Notes under the pieces: generated by a model
The model's database searches: none
Told to the model about the DNA's origin: nothing
Seen by the model: only the letters and a program-made list of their open reading frames with translations
Origin: Gaertneriomyces semiglobifer
Taxonomy: Eukaryota; Chytridiomycota; Chytridiomycetes; Spizellomycetales; Spizellomycetaceae
Length of the DNA stretch: 64,000 nucleotides
Direction of reading: 5' to 3'
Assembly (NCBI GenBank): GCA_025558075.1
Contig: JAHLKF010000026.1
Coordinates: 124,001-188,000, forward strand
Program-made: the position numbers and the translations under genes
Part shown: in pieces, positions 58,769-64,000 of the stretch
Layout of the letters: each line of letters opens with the position of its first letter
Position numbering within the stretch: position 1 is the first letter of the stretch

Positions 58769-60870
58769 AAAGGGGGCTTATCCGTGTCCAAAACATGGGA
58801 AAACGTGCCTCTTTTTATTCTGCTTTCTTTTTTGTTCGTGCATCTGGAGATTGAATGCGGGGGTCTTTTTTTCTGGGTCGGAAGGGTTATGTGGTAGAAC
58901 GAAAGGGTTTTCGGCTTTTTGTTTTTTTCTTCTTTGAGTGGATGGATGAAGTAGGAGGTTTGTGGAAGGCGCTGGAGATGGTGTGCTTCTTCTGAGCGGG
59001 GGTTCTGGAAGATGGGCTCCGTTTCTTTCTTTGTCTTTTTCACGTTCACTGTTGTTTTCCTTTTTTTTCCTGTTCTTTTCTTTTTTGTGGGACGTCATAC
59101 TCTTGCGTTGAAGGGGAGGGGTTTTCACTTTTTGTGTAGTGGGGCTGCGTGAAGGGGGTACTTTTTTGTGTGTGCGTGTGTTGTTGCGGGGCCAAAGGAG
59201 GGATAAATTTGTTAATGAAACGAGAAAACAACACCTTTTTTATCTATACAAGTGTATCAAATGATGCTTCCTTTGAACTATCTAACTCATCGCGACAGCA
59301 TCCCCTCTTTGTGTGTGTATCCTGTTTTTCAAAACACTGCAAAGGCGGTCACCATACAATATGAATCCGGCTTCCCAAGTTCGCAAACCCTATTATCCCA
59401 GTGCAGCCTTTAAATTTAGACAAATACAAAGTGGGAGGACAGGAGGGGGGGTTCTTCAAAAGTAAAAACCAGAATGAGAGAATAGAGAGGTATGTGGAGT
59501 AATGTGAAGGAGTGAGAATATATAAATACGGTGGGTTTTTGAGGGTGGTACCGACTGAATCTTTAGTGTTTTAAAGGTTGCCTTATAAAACTGATGTAGT
59601 GAACATAGGATGATAGGATGTAGCTCAACAAAGATTTTCGTTTTCTGATGTGGTGTTGGGTTTTTCGGTTTGGGCAGATGAAATCGATTTGGTTTTGAAT
59701 GTGGGAAAGAAGGTTGGAGTAGAACGGAAGAGGGGAATGGCGGGAAGGCGTTGATGGAGGACTATCGACCTTTTTGTGTATATTGTTTTCGTTTTGGAAG
59801 ATGGGTATGTTGCGTGGAAAATGGGCGGTGAAGGAAGGGTTTGAAATGCTCGCATGTTTGCCGACCCTCCCACAATCAAGAGAGCTCTTGGCTTGTGGGG
59901 TTTTGTTTTTGAGTTGGTTTGTTTTTTTTGGTTCGTGGGTGAGAACGCACCCCCGACTTCAGGATTTCCAAACAACCCATTCGATAGTTTAAAAACGTTG
60001 AAACGTTTGGAGTTTGCTTTGATTTGTTTGTTTCGACAGTTTTTTGGAATAATACCACGCGAAGGACTATTTCTCGGGGACTAATACTCGTTAATCGTCC
60101 CCTAGTAATAGCCCCGATCGTGTCGCCGGCGACAAACGTGGGAAAAACGAATGCACACATGAGTATGATCTCTGATCTAACGTTAACAGCAATCAGAAGT
60201 TTGTTGAAGTTTAGATCATTGCGGCGATGTGGAGTGTTGCAACTCACAGGCTCAAGTTGATCCAATGAAGTAACAATCATTGAAACGCAGACAGAACATC
60301 AACAGGTAGCAGCTCTTCTCTTAGTGCTAGTGCTAATAGTGATGGTCAGATTGCTTCGGGTTGTAGCGTTGCCTTCCATGTGCATATTGTTGTACGTCTG
60401 TTCATCCTCAAAGCCCTCCCAACGTGGCATTAATAATGAGCACGCTTGTTACGGGCTATTTACGACAATCAGTGCCCTTGAACTGCTACTTGGTGGTTTC
60501 GTGCTGTGTAGAATAGCCCGAAGTTGGTGCTATAACTGGTACGAGTAGGAAATGTCTGTTTCCGGTTGATTGGTGAGCGCCTTCTTTGTTTTGTTCGAAA
60601 CGACCATATTGAGTGGCCCGATGTGTACACACATATAGCGGGAATGTTGATCGATGGTGTTGGTTTCGTCGTCGTCGACTTGGTCTGTGAACGAGGTATG
60701 TATATGTAGTTCTCCGTCCAGATCTCACTATTGAGTTCGGCTTCTGCTTTCGACGTTGGATGAGAGAGCGTTTGAGGGATGCCGTTGTTGCACGCATGTT
60801 CTTAATCTCAACATCTTCTTTGGACGCTTTCGAACAGATTTTGCTCAGAGGCACGACTGTTGGTTTCAGT
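58769..60870. other. Gene-poor T-rich region downstream of ARF1
   Basis: T-rich + strand (for example 58900-59250) with GTGTGTG runs. Frames on the minus strand are Lys/Pro rich products of the poly-A composition, not genes. TATATAAATA at about 59519 has no associated reading frame. Confidence 0.5.
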
Positions 60871-60873
60871 ACA

Positions 60874-60932
60874 TTGAATGCATGAAGGCGAGGCGAAACC
60901 AGTCAAGCATATTATACGACACATCTGAACAA
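60874..60932. repeat. Dispersed repeat, copy 1
   Basis: The segment from TTGAATGCATGAAGGCGAGG to ACATCTGAACAAC recurs nearly identically at 63685-63743, in the same orientation. Confidence 0.85.
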
Positions 60933-61020
60933 CGAAGGTTGTCCTCTTTGGTGGAACATAGGTTTATAAGAGCAACGGTATGAGAAGCCGGCCGTAAAAG
61001 TTTATCCAAAAAATAATCGA

Positions 61021-61225
61021 TGCAAGATGCCCAGGGCATCCATCATCGCAAAGTGGACCTCCCCAGAATCGATGCAAGATGCCCAGGTCTAGACCACTCG
61101 GAAACATTCGGAAGATTACTCTTCGTCGCTGGGCACTGGAACGACCGGCGTGCAATTCATATCGCGATTGTCCGGACGCGTAGTTTCCCACGCGTGTGTG
61201 CAGGATTACGACAACGTTTAACACG
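61021..61225 (-). mobile_element. tRNA-derived SINE-like element, copy A
   Basis: Minus strand carries a tRNA-like head (A-box GAGTGGTCTAGACCTGGGC on the reverse strand of 61083-61101, B-box region at about 61058-61070). A tail region ends with a sequence shared with copy C (GCAGGATTACGACAAC at about 61200). A short internal duplication, ATCGATGCAAGATGCCCAG, occurs at about 61018 and 61070. Confidence 0.65.
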
Positions 61226-61356
61226 CGGACGGAGCACTCAACGGGACTCATCGTTCCTGATACGGTTAGATTGCTGTGCAGCTGTGCCATTGTTTTGCAA
61301 TCTATTGGTGGCCCAGTTGCTGCTGTTGTTCATTCATCCTTGAATTTTAGATGACG

Positions 61357-61870
61357 AATGGCGCCATCGCATCAGCCAAAGGGCTGTCCTCTCGGATATA
61401 AAAGGGGCCCCCTCGTTCGTCTCTCCCTCCCCTCAGTTTTCCTTCAGTTCGCTTCCCTCGACATCTTCGACTACTTACTGGACTTCGACTGCTGGACATC
61501 GCCTTGTGGACATCGACTACAACAACCACGACTGCTGGACTTCGACTTGTGGACATCGCCGTGTGAGCACCGCCGTGTGAACAACATCGCCGTGTGAACA
61601 TCGCCATGTGGACTTCGACTACACAACAACCTCGATTACACAACAACCTCGACCACTGGACTTCGACTCTCCGGACCTCGACACCAGGAGCAAGGCAAAG
61701 CGGCCGTGAGACCCGGCGGCAGGTGAAAACATGCTTCGGCATACCTTTCACTTGACAATTCATCATTTCCCGTATTACCGTCTATATAGACTTTTGGTTT
61801 CATTTTGTACTTTGTGTTGAATAATAATATATGTTTTAAATAAACCTTATTGGCTATGAAAGCGTCTTGT
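61357..61870 (+). mobile_element. LTR-like promoter element with imperfect dodecamer repeats
   Basis: The segment has a strong core promoter (GGATATAAAAGGGGCC at about 61397-61412) followed by a pyrimidine-rich leader. Imperfect 12-mer repeats (CTGGACTTCGAC, TGTGGACATCGC, CATCGCCGTGTG) run from about 61480 to 61690. A poly-A signal TTAAATAAACC sits at about 61837. No reading frame of note lies between. Promoter, repeats and terminator within 500 nt are what a solo LTR would show, but no clear TG...CA ends or target duplication was identified, so it could also be a noncoding RNA gene. Confidence 0.35.
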
Positions 61871-62349
61871 AATGCATCGGAAAACATTGTCTACGGCGGC
61901 GTCTTGTTATTTGTATGCACAGGAAACCATTCACAAGATGCCCTTCATTGCAGGACATTGAATAATGATGTCTGTGCCGACCCCTTGTAGTGACGTTGGC
62001 AGCGCTCGGATAGTATTAGTGGCAGATGGTTGTATATGTAGATTTGAATCAGAAATACGTATACAGCCGTGCATTTAGCAGAAGACGTGGGTATGCCTCT
62101 ATATCTATACGTAAAGATCCTGAGTGGTAAATTCTAAAAAAGCAAAAAGTACCGAGCTCACACGATCTACGGCCTGTTCCTAAGTCTGAATGAAACGGAG
62201 CATTCAAAGTACTCAAAAGTAATCACTTCCATTTCCGGGCGCTTTTTGATGTCCCACTCGACGATGCCTTCTTGTCTGATCTGCCATGCGAGCCTGTCTG
62301 CGGGAACACGCTGTCATCCTTCATATATATACACATAAGTATATAGGCA

Positions 62350-62580
62350 ATCAAAAATAACAAAAGTACCGAGCCCAGGGCATCCATCATTGCAAAGTGC
62401 ACCTCCCCGGGATCGAACTTGCGTTCCCGGCCTTACAGCGCTCAAGATGCCCAGGTCTAGACCACTCGGCTATGGCGGCGTCTTTGTTTTACATAGGAAA
62501 CCCCTCAGAGGGTACCCTTCGTCGCAGGGCATTGGAACAAACGCGTCGCGACCTGCCATGCGAAGGCCATTTTCACACTT
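62350..62580 (-). mobile_element. tRNA-derived SINE-like element, copy B
   Basis: On the minus strand from 62480 to 62398 a tRNA-like (class II, Leu/Ser-type) sequence is visible: A box TAGCCGAGTGGTCTA and B box AAGTTCGATCCC, each good pol III promoter matches. The acceptor ends do not pair, so it is not a working tRNA. Beyond it on the minus strand is a body ending TACTTTTGTTATTTTTG, a plausible pol III terminator. A 5' part (about 62490-62580) is shared with copies A and C (CTTCGTCGCAGGGCATTGGAAC on + strand). Confidence 0.7.
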
Positions 62581-63009
62581 ACACAATCACACGTTGAACT
62601 GACAAGAGCAGAGCATAATGCATAGCAAAGAAGGAGAACAACGGGCCCCATCGCTTGGAAAGCCTGCTAATAGCAGCTATAATATAAGGTAAGCACCTCC
62701 CGTGATTTTCGCGTGACTTTAGAGGTCCGATGCAGATCCAAGCATGCTGCGTAAATATCTCAGTGTTTTTGCACCAATTAACGCTGGGGACGCCCGGCGA
62801 TGGGAGACGTAGGGTCACTGCAGGGACCTGAACTTCCTGGAGATGCTACTAGCCTTCATGGGCACGAGTACGAACTCGCTATAAGTGAATAGGATGTAAA
62901 CGGCCGCTTCCCGTGTTCGCAGGTAGCATCACCCAAATTTTTGCATCTCTTCCAGGTTGGTTTCCCTTTGGGCATCCCTTTGAATTGGATATGCAACTTT
63001 GTGCTTCTT

Positions 63010-63402
63010 GGGTAGCCCACCTATGCAGGCGCTTCAAGTGAGGTACTGCTTCTCACACCTAGTTTCAAATTTTGCTCCTCTCCCAATGAACAGCTGAATT
63101 CAAGGCCAGCTAGAGCAAAAAGTAGCCGTTGATCCAGTAACCGCCAAGTGTCTGGGCAGCCACCTATGCACGGGCTACATAGCACTGCTTCTCACACCTA
63201 GTTTGTTTTCCTTGCATTCTTGTCGAAGTGAGCGTTTCGCATCTGCTTCCTGGATGGTAGTCCTAAGCGCTCATGGACTGGGCCCACATGTACTCGTAGA
63301 TAGCAATCTTCCAAAATGTGCTTCTCTCACTCATACTAAATCCAAAGAGGAGTACGACGTTCACTTCTTGGCAGCTGAATTTGATGCCAGCTAGAGCAAG
63401 CG
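63010..63402. repeat. Degenerate direct repeat of about 110 nt, second unit with 130-nt insertion
   Basis: Units share three blocks in order: CACCTATGCA, CTGCTTCTCACACCTAGTTT and CAGCTGAATT...GCCAGCTAGAGCAA, at 63018-63118 and 63160-63402. The second unit has an extra 130 nt between the last two blocks. Confidence 0.75.
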
Positions 63403-63684
63403 TCCTTTGGACCATGCGACGAAGAGTCAACAAGTGCAACCTGGGCGAAAAGAATGCTTGTTTGGTGAAGGCTGTCACGGCCGCCTTCTGGCCTTACGGT
63501 GTGGGCTATGCATGTATATACGATGCAAGAGAACCCACTTACCCGTCGACCTATCATATGAAAAGCAAACGACCTCGTCCATACACACATTCGAGGTCAA
63601 TCGATCAATGTCGAGTGCTGGATCGGGCTGTGGCAGCCTTGTGTTTTCAAGAACAAACCCGCAGCCCTCGTTGTGATCCCAACG

Positions 63685-63743
63685 TTGAATGCATGAAGGC
63701 GAGGCAAGCCAATCAAGCATATTATACGACACATCTGAACAAC
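63685..63743. repeat. Dispersed repeat, copy 2
   Basis: Matches the segment at 60874-60932 in nearly every base (AGGCGAAACCAGTC versus AGGCAAGCCAATC is the main difference). Confidence 0.85.
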
Positions 63744-63754
63744 AGGTTCCCCAT

Positions 63755-63970
63755 TCAAAAAAATAACAAAAGGTACCGACTACCTCTCACTGCAAGTGCA
63801 CCTCCCCGGAATCGAACCGTCGTTCGCAGGAAACCATTTCCAGGATGCCCTTCGAATTCGTCGCAGGGCATTGGAACACCTCGCGTGGCAGGCCAAGACG
63901 CGTCTGTGCTGTCCGGACACCTATTAGTTTCCCACGCGTGTGCAGGATTACGACAACTTCCGATCCACGC
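63755..63970 (-). mobile_element. tRNA-derived SINE-like element, copy C (truncated head)
   Basis: Starts with the same AAAATAACAAAAGGTACCGA border as copy B, followed by the B-box side of the tRNA-like head (CACCTCCCCGGAATCGAACC on + strand), lacks the A-box half, then has the shared tail (CGTCGCAGGGCATTGGAAC and TTTCCCACGCGTGTGCAGGATT). Partial tail fragments are also seen near 61895-61965. Confidence 0.65.
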
Positions 63971-64000
63971 TGCAGCAATCAACCGTATCGGGAAGGAACA

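Noticed and set aside
58778..59234. Lys/Pro/Glu-rich minus-strand frames after ARF1
   Set aside because: Products of the A-rich strand of a T-rich 3' region; low complexity, mutually overlapping.
62398..62480. Possible functional tRNA-Leu or tRNA-Ser on the minus strand
   Set aside because: A and B boxes are good, but the acceptor ends do not pair and related decayed copies with a common tail lie nearby; interpreted as a SINE head.

Overview
The window is eukaryotic nuclear DNA: spliced genes with short introns (mostly 55-100 nt, GT-AG), TATA boxes and two nuclear tRNA genes. Gene content points to a zoosporic (flagellated) early-diverging fungus, most likely a chytrid. It has fungal cell-surface and signalling genes (a KNH/Kre9-like GPI protein, Cdc42, a SAPS-domain phosphatase subunit) together with a ciliary gene (CFAP57/WDR65-like) and class C 7TM receptors, a combination lost in Dikarya. 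Species is not determinable from the sequence alone.

Layout. 0-16 kb: an atypical homeobox gene (1945-3480, +), a 12-exon SAPS protein (4154-7725, +), a secreted GPI-anchored KNH-like protein (9342-10052, +), acyl-protein thioesterase (10357-11197, -), two unnamed proteins (11394-12188 and 12323-12871, +) and mitochondrial malic enzyme (13736-16080, +). 16.4-28.1 kb: a divergent pair of large multi-exon genes, each encoding signal peptide, beta-helix ectodomain, EGF-like cysteine module, juxtamembrane domain, class C (GABA-B-like) 7TM domain and cytoplasmic PH-like domain. They share a 1.3-kb promoter region carrying two inverted MADS-type CTA(A/T)4TAG boxes. 29.6-42.8 kb: monoglyceride-lipase-like enzyme (+), eIF3e (-), a polytopic membrane protein (+), CFAP57 (-), tRNA-Arg (-) and a CHY/RING ubiquitin ligase (+). 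43.1-48.1 kb (-): a third beta-helix membrane protein, with a Cys-rich GCC2/GCC3-like region and a different multi-TM domain. 48.6-58.8 kb: an RBR ubiquitin ligase with a GC-AG intron (+), Cdc42 (+), tRNA-Val (-), a canonical homeobox gene (+) and ARF1 (+). 58.8-64 kb: gene-poor, repeat-rich DNA with several copies of a tRNA-derived SINE-like element, other dispersed repeats and an LTR-like promoter segment.

The most interesting content is the set of three beta-helix-ectodomain membrane proteins in about 32 kb. A right-handed beta-helix is the fold of carbohydrate-active and adhesin proteins; joined to a class C 7TM core it suggests receptors for polysaccharide or surface cues. That ligand idea is inference. 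The domain order, the uniform phase-1 introns of the ectodomain exons and the mirrored promoter boxes are visible in the sequence.
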